DNA of 22,876 bases from Ophiothrix spiculata (taxonomy: Eukaryota; Echinodermata; Ophiuroidea; Amphilepidida; Ophiotrichidae). The translations under genes and the position numbers were made by a program. Below the pieces are notes generated by a model. It ran no database searches and was not told the DNA's origin. It saw only the letters and a program-made list of their open reading frames with translations. Each line of letters starts with the position of its first letter. Within the stretch, counting starts at the first letter, position 1. This document shows positions 1 through 9,616 of this stretch, one piece after another. The stretch is taken from assembly GCA_000969725.1 (NCBI GenBank), contig JXSR01S003826.1, one strand, 5' to 3'.

Positions 1-123
1 TCGTTTTTTATTTTCTTGACATCATAAGCTTTCCATTGATATATAACTTAGCCTGTATGAGGATCTGCTTTAATATAAGGTCTCTATCTAGCAGGTCCAT
101 GTAGGCCACTTTCTTTTTTGCAA

Positions 124-323
124 TATCCCTGGACAAAATCGAGTACAAAAATAGTACAACATTCCTAAGGTGCACATTTGGAACATCATTTAAGTACAAT
201 TTGAGTACATTTATAGTACACAAATTTGTACTATATTGGTACTTAAACTGTACTATAATTGTGTTCCAAATGTGCACCTTAGGAATGTTGTACTATTTTT
301 GTACTCGATTTTGTCCAGGGATA
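124..323. mobile_element. TA-flanked MITE with ~61-bp terminal inverted repeats
   Basis: The segments 124-185 and 262-323 are perfect reverse complements. Each arm begins with TA followed by TCCCTGGACAAAATCGAG. The inner part is itself partly palindromic and rich in GTAC words. No ORF could encode a transposase. The TA immediately outside the TCCCTGG termini is what a Tc1/mariner-type insertion leaves, but TA is its own complement, so the duplication cannot be separated from the palindrome. I infer a non-autonomous mariner-type MITE of about 200 bp. The perfect arms suggest either a young insertion or one kept homogeneous by gene conversion. Confidence 0.8.
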
Positions 324-478
324 CTTCATACCTTTATGTACATTTAAAGTGATAATAAAGTAATAAAACAGCAACACTTTGTTTTTGTTGTATAAATTTT
401 GACAAATGTTGTCTGTGTACTGAAATTTAGCCATTTTGATGACTTTACTCTACTAATTTTTTTAAAACATATGTAAAA
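324..478. other. AT-rich spacer, no gene seen
   Basis: This stretch is ordinary AT-rich sequence between two repeat elements. The open frames crossing it have no recognisable protein similarity and no splice context, so I annotate nothing. Confidence 0.5.
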
Positions 479-850
479 GCCTGGTCCCACTATGCTCCAA
501 ACGCATCGGCGATGCACATATTTGTGATGCATCAAAGTGCATCTTGAAAGCTTCATCGATGTGTAACAAATTAGAAAACAATGGTGATGCTCTTCCAATG
601 TCTTTGTGATGTCGTGGTGATGTCTTAAAAAAGTCCCAAAGCATCGTCGTGACGTGGGCCCGACATGGTGAGAGAATCTGTGATGGACTTATGATGCATT
701 TGCAAAGAGATTAACCTTAATACATCTCGAGAAATGCCAAAAATGCTAGCATTGAAATATCTCATGATGACTTACTGTCATGAAAAATTTGTCAAGATGT
801 TCTCCTGTCGGGACAACATCATGCTGACTTTGTGGTGATGCTTTTGCTAC
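479..850. repeat. GATGC/GATG-rich degenerate repeat block
   Basis: The words GATGC, GCATC, TGATG and GATGT recur many times on both strands, for example CGGCGATGC and GTGATGCATC. The block begins near GCCTGGTCCCACTATG, which resembles the GCCTGGCTCACACTGTG end at 3323. It is probably a decayed inverted-repeat element, one end of which is recognisable. No coding potential is seen. Boundaries are approximate. Confidence 0.35.
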
Positions 851-1583
851 CGAATGTTCTCCCGAAACATTTCATATGTAAAAATTACCGGAGCCCACTA
901 CAAATGCTCCTTACCCAATCCTCTTTTTAGCCAATCACTCCCAAAACACCAAAAATACTTACTATTCAAAATTCCAAGAAAAACTTTTAAAACCGTAGTA
1001 AATCATTTTGGTACGAATTTTGGGGATTACAAATTGCAAACAATCTCGCATTGGGAGCCATAATTGGACAAGGCCATTATAGGGTCAAATATTCACTCAA
1101 CATCCACAAGTCAATTTATGCCCCCTTCCCAAGAGTTGGAAGACAAATTAAAATAAACATATGTTCAAAGATCAATAAGTTTTGTTCTTCTATTGAGTCA
1201 TTGGAAAAAATATTTCATATTTCTGACCAGTTGTTCAATGAAACTTTACAGGTGCTTTGAAATAAAAGCCTTATTGTGAATTTAAAAAAAAATGACAAAT
1301 CAAGATTTATCATGTATTTCTACCCTACTGCAAAAATTAAAATAAAAGTACCAAGGAACCCCTCTTGTGTGGCATGTTATAGCAAAAGGTAGCCTAGGGG
1401 TTAAACAAATATATGGAGTATTTGGTATGAGTGGAAAGCCTGTGGTCTTAGTTTTAAAATAACTCCTCAATGAGCTCGATTGAAAAAAAAAGGGAAATTC
1501 TGAGAAAAATGGGTTTGAAGTTACGACTAAACCCAGTCAGTTAGCTGACAATGGTCCTAGAAACAAGGTGTATTTGAAGAGCT
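851..1583. other. Intergenic, no gene or repeat recognised
   Basis: There are short open frames only (the longest about 70 codons), with no recognisable domain, codon bias or splice-site arrangement. I see nothing to annotate. Confidence 0.5.
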
Positions 1584-2392
1584 TGTTTCCAAAAGGGCCT
1601 AAATCCACTTTTAGTCAAAATTGAGTTATTGGTGCCATAGTGTACTACTATAGTAGTAGTTTAATGGAACCAAGCCATTTTCCCAAAAATTTGCTTTCAA
1701 TAAGTCTACCAGTACACAAAAAATCTGTGTTTGTTTCAAAAAGGACCTAAATCCACAACAGTTTGTTTCCAAAAAAGGCCTAAATCCATTTTAGGGTGTA
1801 AATAAAGCTCTCAATTAAAAATAAGCAATAAAGTTTTGATTTTCATAAGTGATGTCACTGTAGTGAGAGGACCTATCCCTAACCTGTAAAGCAGTAAAAA
1901 CTCAAAAATAAATTAAACATGACAAGAAAATATCCTTCTGCTGATTTTCAGATGGATTTAGGCCCTTTTGGAAATAAACACTACATGATGAGATCATTAC
2001 TAAAAAGAACATAAATCAGCTTTGGGTAAAAATTTAGTTGTAAGTGCCATAGTGTAGTACTATAGTAGTACTACTAGTAGTAGTGACATGGAACCAAACT
2101 ATTTTTCCGAAAAATTGCTTTCATTCAGCTTTCCAGTGCACAAAAATCTCAGTTTGTTTCAAAAAGGGCCTAAACTGCCATAGTTTATTTCCAAAATGGC
2201 CTAAATCCAGTGTCTAGTGAAAATAAAGCTTTACATAAGAAATGAACAATGAAGTTGTCACTTTAGTTAGAGAACCAATTCCTAAAATGTAAAGCAGCAA
2301 AAACTTGAAAAGTAATTTTGCACAACAAGAAAATACGTTTTGCTGGTTTTCTCAAAAAGTACTCAGACGGATTTAGGCCCTTTTGGAAACAA
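1584..2392. repeat. Tandem pair of ~400-bp units bounded by inverted motifs
   Basis: Two diverged copies lie head to tail, about 1584-1980 and 1996-2392, offset by 412-415 bp. Shared landmarks are GTGCCATAGTGTA (1632 and 2044), a TAGTAG-rich palindromic stretch, ATGGAACCAA, GTAAAGCAG and ACAAGAAAATA. Copy 1 opens with CCAAAAGGGCCTAAATCC and both copies close with its reverse complement; further forward copies sit inside (about 1732, 1762, 2153 and 2183). The units therefore look like a duplicated inverted-repeat element. Divergence of roughly a fifth implies an old duplication. There is no coding content. Confidence 0.7.
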
Positions 2393-3326
2393 ACTCTTCA
2401 TTTGTTGACAGTAAATAATGCCTTATAAGGAAAAGGTTTGAATATTCAGCAAAAAATAAGCTCATATTTGCAAGCTCAGGCCACAACAAGAATTTTGATA
2501 CCAAAACCACATGGATGTAATGTGTAATGGTATATGGTCAAACAAGCTCCGGCAAAATGGGTGTTAACTCGAGCTTACTCAGAAAACACTATGAATGATA
2601 TGCTGATGCTGGAATGGACCTACTCAAAATATCAAATTTGCACATTTTAAAATGTGTTTTTGCACATAAAAAGTAATTTTCCAGACAGAATATACTTCAA
2701 AGATAACACTTAGGAGGACATTTGAAAATTGACGTGGGGACCTGCACATCACAATTTCCGATTTCAGCGGCCCGTATCTCGGAATGTGGTTTTCTGATTT
2801 TAGGCACCTTATGCTGTAATGCACATGTGTGGTCCTTTCAAAATATCTAAAAATTAAGTTTGTTGTACACTGTCACAAATGACCTAATGCAGCCATTACA
2901 GAGGTGCATGCCTCAAAAGTGCTATCATGCTTGAGTATAAGAGCTTCTCTTTATGGAAAGGCACTAATCATGTTCGTCATTTATGGGTGGCGAATAAAAA
3001 AGTTTTCAGGCTGCCTATAGATTGGCAACCTATATTTTTGATGGAGTAATAATTTTTTCAGAATTGAAACAATCCTAACTTGAAAAAGCTTAATCATTCA
3101 CAATATCCACCAATAAATTGGTCATAAACATATCTTGAGGCCCTTCTTGGAATCATGAGTAATTTTCAGATTTTTATCAATATTAGAAGTCATATTAAAA
3201 CAACACCATACTTTCAATACTTTTAAATCTGTAAAAAACAATAACGTGAATTTCCAATTAATGTGGATGTTATTTAATCAAACTTGAATTGCAATGTGGA
3301 CAAACTTAGAGAATACATTGGAAGCC
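2393..3326. other. Intergenic, nothing recognised
   Basis: This is AT-rich sequence with no ORF over about 66 codons and no strong inverted or tandem repeat that I could find by eye. Confidence 0.45.
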
Positions 3327-3524
3327 TGGCTCACACTGTGAGAAATTCACAACATAGGGTGACAAAATGTGAGCTATGGATGTAAAGTAACAACAGCCTG
3401 TGATGGCTAGGGAATTAGAAGCAAGTGACGGTAACACACAATATCTGGTGAGAAATTCAAATTGAAATCCACAGATTTATGTCACTTACTATTACTTCCT
3501 TTTTTTCATAGTGTGAATCTGCCA
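3327..3524. mobile_element. Possible short inverted-repeat element
   Basis: The left end TGGCTCACACTGTGA resembles the reverse complement of the right end, TGGCAGATTCACACTATGA, with a gap. The interval is about 198 bp and contains no coding sequence. No clear target duplication is visible, so the assignment as a decayed MITE is tentative. Confidence 0.35.
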
Positions 3525-3661
3525 TTAAGTCTCAGTTTCTGTAATCATTCAACAAATATGAATTCTGATTATTATTCATATGATCTAAACTACTATTTGT
3601 AAACCCAAATCCATTGGAGTTTTATCAAGGAGGATGAATATAGGAGGTGACACTTTGTTAA

Positions 3662-4190
3662 AACCGTGGCTCCAATATTTTTTTTAAATTTCTGCGTTCC
3701 AGGTGTTAAAGAGGACAGTATGATATTGAAATTTGGGGTGGTTGTCGATGCTCTTTTTTTTGTTTAATTTATTTTTCAAGATTTTATATTAAAAATTCAT
3801 TTTTTTGCAATTTCAATTCAATTTAAATTAAAAATTCCCACACCGATTGACCCATTGAGGCAGATGCTATTCAAGGGTTGAATAATTGCCTTTATACGTA
3901 CAAAATGCCGCAACAATCTTTGATCAACCTTAAAAGTTATATATTTCGATAATAAAAACGGGAAAATTGTATGAAGGAGAGATGTAGACCTATTTATAAT
4001 TTTTCAATCAATTGCTTTGGTGTTTTATACAAAATTTCATGAATTTTACGTTTAGAAATAGGTGTACCGCTATGTTTACATTGGTTAAGAATTGATTTTG
4101 TGCACCGTTTAATTTTCGGTAATACTGCCATCACCAACATGGGGAACATTTTTGATCACTGAACCGTGGCCCCACTTTGGAGCCACGGTT
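3662..4190. mobile_element. Inverted-repeat element with AACCGTGGCTCCAA ends
   Basis: AACCGTGGCTCCAA at 3662-3675 is the exact reverse complement of TTGGAGCCACGGTT at 4177-4190. A third copy, GAACCGTGGCCCCA (4161-4174), sits in direct orientation just inside the right end and forms a short hairpin with it. The interior is AT-rich, without a transposase. I infer a non-autonomous DNA element of about 530 bp. No clean target duplication is seen. Confidence 0.5.
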
Positions 4191-4994
4191 CACCGATGGT
4201 TTCTTTAACCTTTCGTTTTCCTCTCATCAAAATTACATAAAGTAATGGAGCTGTAAAATATCTGGAATGAAGTGTCAGGGGCCTTGTTTTATATTGAACT
4301 TCCATACAATAATTTTAAAACAATTTGTGTTGAATTTACTTTTTAATTGTACCACTTCAAACTCTCTTTATTTGAGATTCAGAGCAAGACCCCAATGCAG
4401 CACTGAAAACCATGCTTATAGCACAACCAAAATATATTGTGTTCTTTATTTTACTATTTTGAGGGCAGCATTACATAATGGCAATAACTCTTCACAAATG
4501 TCACCATGACCTGTTGATTCGGTGTTACCACACCTGTTCAGTCAAACAGGACAGATGTTGCATGATCATAGGACTTGATCAGATCCTTAACAGTCTATTC
4601 TTTATGGAATCATTAGATCTGGGAACTAGAGATACCAGTTCAATCATAGAGGAGCAACAATACTACCCTCCTAAAATCACAAGAGTTTTGATCCCATATA
4701 GTGAAATAAAGACCACCCACTCCTAGCCTCCTAGCCTGTGAATCAGTTTATACACAATTTCACTTCGCATGCCTACTATGGATCAGAGAAGCACTTTTTC
4801 CATTTGAGGCTTGCAGGTAAGTTAGATTGCTTTTATCATAACCCAGTACAGGAATCAGTACTTATTTTGCAATCATCTTCATTTCATACATTAAAGTTAT
4901 TATACCACCAGATTCAAGTTTGGTTGTGAGTCTGAGAGTGTAAATCTTGTCTTTATACACAAAACAGCATGCATGTAGGGCTACATTTGAGGGG
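4191..4994. other. Intergenic, no gene supported
   Basis: Plus-strand open frames of 60-80 codons occur around 4267-4929. They have no recognisable domain, and their starts and stops look random for AT-rich DNA. Nothing else is recognised. Confidence 0.45.
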
Positions 4995-5412
4995 TGCTCT
5001 GGCAAAATGAGAGGAAAGTCGCAAATTTCAAATTGAGTTTATGACATATTTAATTCTCCATAATCTCAGCTTTTGAATGATATATAATATGTCATACTTT
5101 TTTCTCCATAAATTCATATAGAGATCAAAATCCAAAGCAGTCTACTGATTATATTGCAATAAAAATTAGCTGAAAATCGATTTCAGAGATACTGATTACT
5201 ACAGTGTATAATAGCAACATGCAATCAATTAACCATGAATGATTGCACTTCCCTGCAAGTTGACCTTTAAAACTTTACGTATAGGTAAACAATTATGCAT
5301 GAAAGCGTTTTATGCCAAAAAAAAGTAATTTGACTTTTTCACCCTATTTTTACTTTAGATGCCATTTACTCAAAATGTAGATTTGCCACTTTCCTCTCAT
5401 TTTGCCAGAGCA
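4995..5412. mobile_element. MITE with 25-bp perfect inverted ends
   Basis: TGCTCTGGCAAAATGAGAGG and the next five bases (4995-5019) are perfectly inverted at 5388-5412. Similarity continues inward with gaps (GCAAAT and AGTTTATG-like words). The element is about 418 bp and has no ORF. No target duplication is obvious. It is a non-autonomous DNA transposon of unassigned superfamily. Confidence 0.72.
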
Positions 5413-5750
5413 GCCCACATTTTAATAGTATTCACAAACTAAGTCTGCATTTGAGAATCTATATTAATGTGATATCTGTGCTGACGCTATTATGCCAATT
5501 TCCATTATATAGACACAAGGGGGAGCATTGACATGGTATATGCATATGTGCCTGCCTTTTGAGGCATTTTTTCACAGATTTTGGTATAGCGATCAGGTGG
5601 TTTTTAACACAGATGTATGTGCCCAATTTGATAAATTGAGTGTATTTTGGGAAATTTGCTCAAAAAGCACCCATTTGAGTAATTTTGCTTCACTGCTTTT
5701 CTGTCTAAATTGGTATACTGATAGGTGGGTTTTGAGCCAAAAATAGTTTT
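5413..5750. other. Intergenic spacer between two MITEs
   Basis: No gene is supported. An open frame around 5528-5746 on the plus strand has no family resemblance. Confidence 0.4.
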
Positions 5751-6001
5751 ATGTGATGACTCACCCTGAAAAGGGGGACTTTGCGACAGAACACTTTTCG
5801 AGAAACTGACGAAAATAGGCAGCACAAAATAAAGAAAATAATAAGAATTTCCAGCAGATATTTTGTTGTAAAATTTGATCGCCTTGATCAATTTCAACAA
5901 GTAAGGTGTCATATTAAGCGTAGATAATGCTGTAACAGATAAAATCAAAACTGATATCATCTGCACAGTCCCCCCCCCCCTTTCGGGGTGAGCCATCACA
6001 T
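5751..6001. mobile_element. MITE with G-rich ~30-bp inverted ends
   Basis: The left end ATGTGATGACTCACCCTGAA followed by AGGGGGACT (5751-5780) matches the reverse complement of 5967-6001. The right arm has a longer homopolymer: 12 C residues followed by TTTCGGGGTGAGCCATCACAT. The interior is AT-rich. The element is about 250 bp and non-coding. The homopolymer length difference between arms is typical slippage. Confidence 0.68.
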
Positions 6002-6363
6002 ATGGAGATGATCAAATTTTCAAAGTCAGACAGGCATATACACATATACAATTTTTTAAAGACCCCACCTGGGCTCAAATGCCTCAAACTGCACATTCAA
6101 AATCTGTAAGTTATAATGACTCTTTTGAGAGCTGATTCCCTCCTTTTCATTACAAACACAATTTTGATGCTGAATCATCATGGCATAGATAGAATTAATC
6201 AATCAATGTGATGATTCTGATTCAATGGTAACATAAATGAGATGAAAGTTTGTACAAAGAGCTTTTTGATAATTTTAAGAACAAGATTCTATCCCAAGTT
6301 TTCTGCTTTCCATACTAAAAGTACCAACTTCAAAATAATTTTCTATGGTCAATTGGTCAGACG
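6002..6363. other. Intergenic, nothing recognised
   Basis: AT-rich sequence with no gene, inverted repeat or tandem repeat detected by eye. Confidence 0.4.
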
Positions 6364-6545
6364 CCTGGGGGGCACTCACTATCTAAAGTGACAGGGATGT
6401 ACCTCTGGTAGATGAAAAGTAGGGGCCATCCAGTACAAATGTGTGAACAAAAACTAGGGCCATTCGATATACAGGCATGAATAAAAATACTGGTTCTCGG
6501 AACCACACAATCCCTCTGGCCGACGCGATCAGAAAAATGGAAAGT
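6364..6545. mobile_element. End of a CCTGGGGGGCACTCA-type repeat
   Basis: CCTGGGGGGCACTCACTATC at 6364 resembles the CCCAGGGGGGCCACT terminus of the complete element at 17934-18292, and it is followed by GGGATGTAC-type sequence. No matching opposite end is visible before the next repeat begins, so this is a truncated or interrupted copy. The link to the 17934 family is inferred from the terminal motif only. Confidence 0.4.
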
Positions 6546-6563
6546 TTAGGGAAATTTGACATC

Positions 6564-7080
6564 ATATGACCTTTGACCTTCAGATGTGACCTTTGACCTC
6601 ATCAACATATGAGGGTTCTTATATTATATCCACAAACCAAGTTTGGTTCCAATCAGACTTCAACTTTTCAAATTAGGCCAAATTGACATGTTCAGCCTAT
6701 TTTACAACTTGACCTCAAATGACCTTTGACCATAGTATGTGACCTTTGACCTCATCAACATATTAGGATTCTTATATTTTATCCATAAACCCAAGTTTGG
6801 TTCCAATCGGACTTCAACTTTTCAAATTAGGTCAAATTGACATTTTCAGCCTATTTTACAACTTGACCTCAAATGACCTTTGACCTTGGTATGTGACCTC
6901 ACCCACAAATGCGGGTTCCCATGAAGCACCCATGACCCAAGTTTGGTTGAAATCTATCGAAGTATGCAGAAGTTAGAGGCAAATGTCAACCCTTTTCACA
7001 ACAACAACAACAACAACGCCGACGACGCAGACATCCACTACTATGCCATAATCCCCCTTCTACTTTTCAAGCCAGGGGGA
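6564..7080. repeat. Dispersed repeat with ~153-bp tandem units and CAA tail
   Basis: A unit of about 153 bp containing TGACCTTTGACCTCATCAAC, CAAGTTTGGTTCCAATC and ACTTCAACTTTTCAAATTAG occurs at about 6587 and 6740, with a degraded third copy from 6894. After CAAGTTTGGTTGAAATC the block ends in (CAA)n at about 7001-7017 and GCCGACGACGCAG. Tails of this form are common at 3' ends of SINE or LINE-related repeats in marine invertebrates. The class is inferred; the tandem structure is seen directly. Confidence 0.65.
6567..6886 (-). promoter_or_regulatory. Cluster of nuclear-receptor DR1 motifs
   Basis: TGACCTTTGACCT is the reverse complement of AGGTCAAAGGTCA, the consensus DR1 site for RXR/HNF4/COUP-TF/PPAR-type receptors. 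It occurs perfectly at 6567-6579, 6587-6599, 6740-6752 and 6874-6886, and with one mismatch at 6720-6732. TGACCTCAAATGACCT at 6710-6725 and from 6864 adds DR4-spaced half sites overlapping a DR1. The motifs are part of the tandem repeat. Binding or regulatory activity is unknown; the nearest gene is the alpha-arrestin, whose 3' end lies about 0.8 kb away. Confidence 0.4.
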
Positions 7081-7099
7081 TAAAAATGTAGTTTGAGGA

Positions 7100-7400
7100 T
7101 TTTAAAATGGGGGTCATTAGGATTTCAAAATGGTGGTCATTGAGGTAACAACCTTATACTCAAAATGAAAATGGTCCATTTTAAGTTCAAATAGCTATAA
7201 AATTAACATGCGTTCAAATTCCCTTGAAAATATCAAATTAGCACAAAAAATTGACAGAAGTGAATACGAAAAGGAGGTTGGGTCATTGAGTATCTGGCCA
7301 TTAAAAATAGGGGGTCACTGGATATTTGAATTTATTTGTCAGGAAGCCAAAATAATCAAGGGGGTCATTGGGAACAAGCCGGTTTTAAATGGGTCTATAC
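7100..7400. repeat. GGGGGTCATTG-bearing dispersed repeat
   Basis: The word GGGGTCAT(T/C) or a close variant recurs at about 7111, 7284, 7312 and 7361, in TAAAATGGGGGTCATTAGG-like contexts. It may be the other half of the repeat that begins at 6364, split by the DR1-bearing repeat, but I cannot show this. An open frame at 7208-7465 runs through it and is not taken as a gene. Minus-strand AATAAA at 7331-7336 is a possible polyadenylation signal for the arrestin gene. Confidence 0.35.
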
Positions 7401-7649
7401 GGAGGCACATTCTGTGTAACCATAATGGAAACCTGGGCCAGACACTACCTACCAGACACTCATAATATTTGACATATTTAGAGCACAAAAAGATGGATTC
7501 ATATGTTCTGGGTGCTTACTCATTTTGTTAAGATTGACATTGCAAAACTAATGCTCTCTACCATCTCAACTTACAACTTACACTGTATACCACATAATAG
7601 AAAGTGGGATATTCTCCATTTAAAACTGTTCAAACCCCATACCTAGAAT

Positions 7650-8720
7650 TTAATAATCTAAGAATGCAAATGACATTTCAACTGCTCTCATTATTTGTGA
7701 ACTTTCGTTGTCAATATTCTGAAGTGCAGCTGCAGCATTTTTATATAAAGCAGATTGTGTTTGAAAATCACCACCAGAAAAATTGGGATCAGCTGACTGG
7801 TTGGTGGGTTCTGATTGCACGACACAACAGTTCTCTGATGACACCATTGGAAGAGCAGATTGTCCACTGCCTTCCAATGGTGTCACATGTGGGATGTGTG
7901 TCAGACCTCGATTTCTTTGTACTACTGATGCTACGTGGCTGAAGGAATCAGCTGTGAAGCCATCATCATTAAACCCCTCTGGAGGTTCTATTATTGGAGC
8001 AACAACTTGATCAGAATGTATTCCTTCAGTGGTAGTTAATAGAGGTTCATTAGTGCAATCAAAATGTCTGTTAGGAAGGATCACAGGGTTGGTGATATCA
8101 TCAGGTGAAGTCACAGTTACCCACGGGAGACTGTCATGTTGGAAGGATTGCTCCAATGGTTGGGAAGTATCTTCCTTGTCCAAATCTATACATGGTGCTT
8201 CTAATGAACACTCTGTTATCTCTTTTTGTGTGCTTTCTTGTTGATCACTGCATTGAACACTATCTGACTCATAAAATGTCATTTCCATTGATCCATGGAT
8301 TCCTATTTTGATGGGCAAACACACACATACATCTGCTGTACCAACCTCAAGAAAATACCCAATATCGATGATTCCGCATCCAGGAAGACCCGATGGAGCA
8401 CATGTGGGAATACACACAGACCTATTCATGAAGTTCACAGAGCTTGATCGATCACAACATACCTCATGCATCACTTCCACAAGTATGTTATGACTCACAC
8501 CAGAGATAATGCCTGTAGATGTGGCAAACATTGCTTTCTGTATCAATCTGATAAAGAGATGGTTTATCTGATGACGTGTATGGTTAACAATAGAACCACA
8601 AATGATTACCTTGTTGCCGGGGTTGTAACCTCTCTTGTCCGTTTGGGCAAATATTGTCATGGATTCTGTGAAACACCAAAGGAAGGAGGACGTCTTTTCA
8701 TTGCTCCCACTTACTGGTGC
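7650..8720 (-). CDS. Alpha-arrestin (ARRDC-like), terminal exon with C-terminal arrestin domain
   Basis: Alpha-arrestins are cytosolic adaptors that couple membrane proteins to ubiquitin ligases and endocytosis. This exon gives 356 codons from an AG acceptor (TTTTCTTCAG) just before 8720 to the stop at 7650. It starts APVSGSNEKTSS and reaches KRGYNPGNK at exon residues 29-37, matching the (K/R)-G-Y-x-P-G start of the second arrestin domain. The domain continues to PSGLPGCGIIDIGYFLEV and CVCLPIKIGI (about residues 109-141), the usual final strands of Arrestin_C. The remaining ~210 residues are an acidic, Ser/Thr-rich tail. I see no PPxY motif, which many ARRDC proteins use to bind NEDD4-type ligases. 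The frame is intact throughout. The N-terminal arrestin domain is not found in the rest of the window; it may lie in exons I cannot recognise or outside. The Met at 8660 is internal and is probably not the start. Confidence 0.75.
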   Translation of the reverse strand, partial: APVSGSNEKTSSFLWCFTESMTIFAQTDKRGYNPGNKVIICGSIVNHTRHQINHLFIRLIQKAMFATSTGIISGVSHNILVEVMHEVCCDRSSSVNFMNRSVCIPTCAPSGLPGCGIIDIGYFLEVGTADVCVCLPIKIGIHGSMEMTFYESDSVQCSDQQESTQKEITECSLEAPCIDLDKEDTSQPLEQSFQHDSLPWVTVTSPDDITNPVILPNRHFDCTNEPLLTTTEGIHSDQVVAPIIEPPEGFNDDGFTADSFSHVASVVQRNRGLTHIPHVTPLEGSGQSALPMVSSENCCVVQSEPTNQSADPNFSGGDFQTQSALYKNAAAALQNIDNESSQIMRAVEMSFAFLDY

Positions 8721-9020
8721 CTGAAGAAAAACAAAGAAAAATTACAAATATCAGACTTGAGCAACCTCTCCTGTCCGTTTAGGTGAATATTGTCATGGAT
8801 TCTGTGAAACAACAAAGGAAGGAGGACATCTTGTCATTGCTTCCACTGACTGGTGCCTGCAGGAAAACAAACAAAAAAATCACAACTATCAGACTTGTGT
8901 AACCTCTCTTTGATTGGGCAAAGATTGTCATGGCTTCTGTGAAACAATATAGGAAGAAAGTCGTTTTTCTGCTCCCACTTACAGTTGCCTGCAAAAAACA
9001 AATCAAAACACAAATATTGT
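8634..9020 (-). repeat. Three tandem copies of an arrestin intron-exon junction
   Basis: A unit of 132-136 bp comprises the end of an intron (a T-rich tract plus CAG) and the first ~30 codons of the arrestin exon. It occurs three times on the minus strand, with acceptors just before 8988, 8856 and 8720. The exon-like parts read ATVSGSRKTTFFLYC..., APVSGSNDKMSSFLCC... and APVSGSNEKTSSFLWC.... All continue into FTE(A/S)MTIF. Copy 1 (8893-8988) keeps QSKRGYTS. Copy 2 (8756-8856) has a TAA directly after MTIFT. Only the third copy continues into the full arrestin domain. Copy 1 reads in frame through its own downstream intron into copy 2 and then stops. I see no strong donor after copies 1 and 2; the best candidate is GAGAG/GTTACA. 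They may be pseudoexons or poison exons. Confidence 0.75.
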
Positions 9021-9270
9021 AATTGCTAGAATTGTGGTTTACACTGTGAGGATAAATTATTTCTTACTGTGAATTGAGATTACATGCAACACCTCTGCTG
9101 AAGTTAAATAATGTAATCCTGAATTTCGGTTCTGCAAAATCCAATGGTCTTATAAAGGTACATTGGACAACATATCAATATGATTTACACTTGATTTGTT
9201 CATTCAATAATAATGGTCAACTGCCAAATATTGGGAAAACTCTGACTGCAACCTTCAGAAAGTCAAAATC

Positions 9271-9616
9271 GACATATTTGTTTTGCATGTTGATCTTTGG
9301 TATAAGGCTTCAGAGGCATCACACTTGATTGGTTCAAAAGCTATCTAAAAATGTAGAAAACAATTTGTGCGATTCCAAATGGAAGATTAAAAAAATAAAT
9401 ATATCAAGCATGGTGTTCCTCGGGCTGAATTCTTGGGCCACTGTTATTCATATTGTATATTATTGATATTGTAAACTCAACATCTCTGCTTCAACTTTTT
9501 GCAGATGATACAACTCTTCTTTTCTAAAAACCCTGATCTAAAATCACAAATTCAGAGAATTAATACTGAACTTAATTATATTAGTAGAAGATTTTGACAT
9601 TTGCAGAAATAAGCGC
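9271..9616 (+). mobile_element. Non-LTR retrotransposon relic: reverse transcriptase fragment (CR1/Jockey-like)
   Basis: Conceptual translation with frame changes gives the fingers-palm region of a non-LTR reverse transcriptase: FGIR (about 9296), then DWFKSYLK (about 9328), a damaged GVPQGS motif at about 9410, and the in-frame run ILGPLLFILYIIDI followed by LFADDTTLLF. The FADD catalytic motif is encoded from 9498. Stops and at least one frameshift (between GVP and ILGPLL, with a TGA) show it is dead. Both ends are missing. The ATT run at about 9618-9633 is a microsatellite next to it. The WFKSYL...ILGPLLF...FADDT signature is shared by the CR1, L2 and Jockey groups, so I do not assign a clade. 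Confidence 0.8.

Noticed and set aside
5604-5999. 131-codon minus-strand open frame
   Set aside because: It runs through the inverted ends and poly-C tract of the MITE at 5751-6001 and has no recognisable domain; the openness is incidental.
6564-6900. CRISPR-like spaced repeats
   Set aside because: The direct repeats are whole ~153-bp units without unique spacers, and the DNA is eukaryotic.
7208-7465. 85-codon plus-strand open frame
   Set aside because: It lies in a dispersed GGGGGTCATTG repeat, and the apparent peptide is repeat-derived.
7783-8786. Several plus-strand open frames opposite the arrestin exon
   Set aside because: They are antisense shadows of the minus-strand exon, which has a clear arrestin domain.
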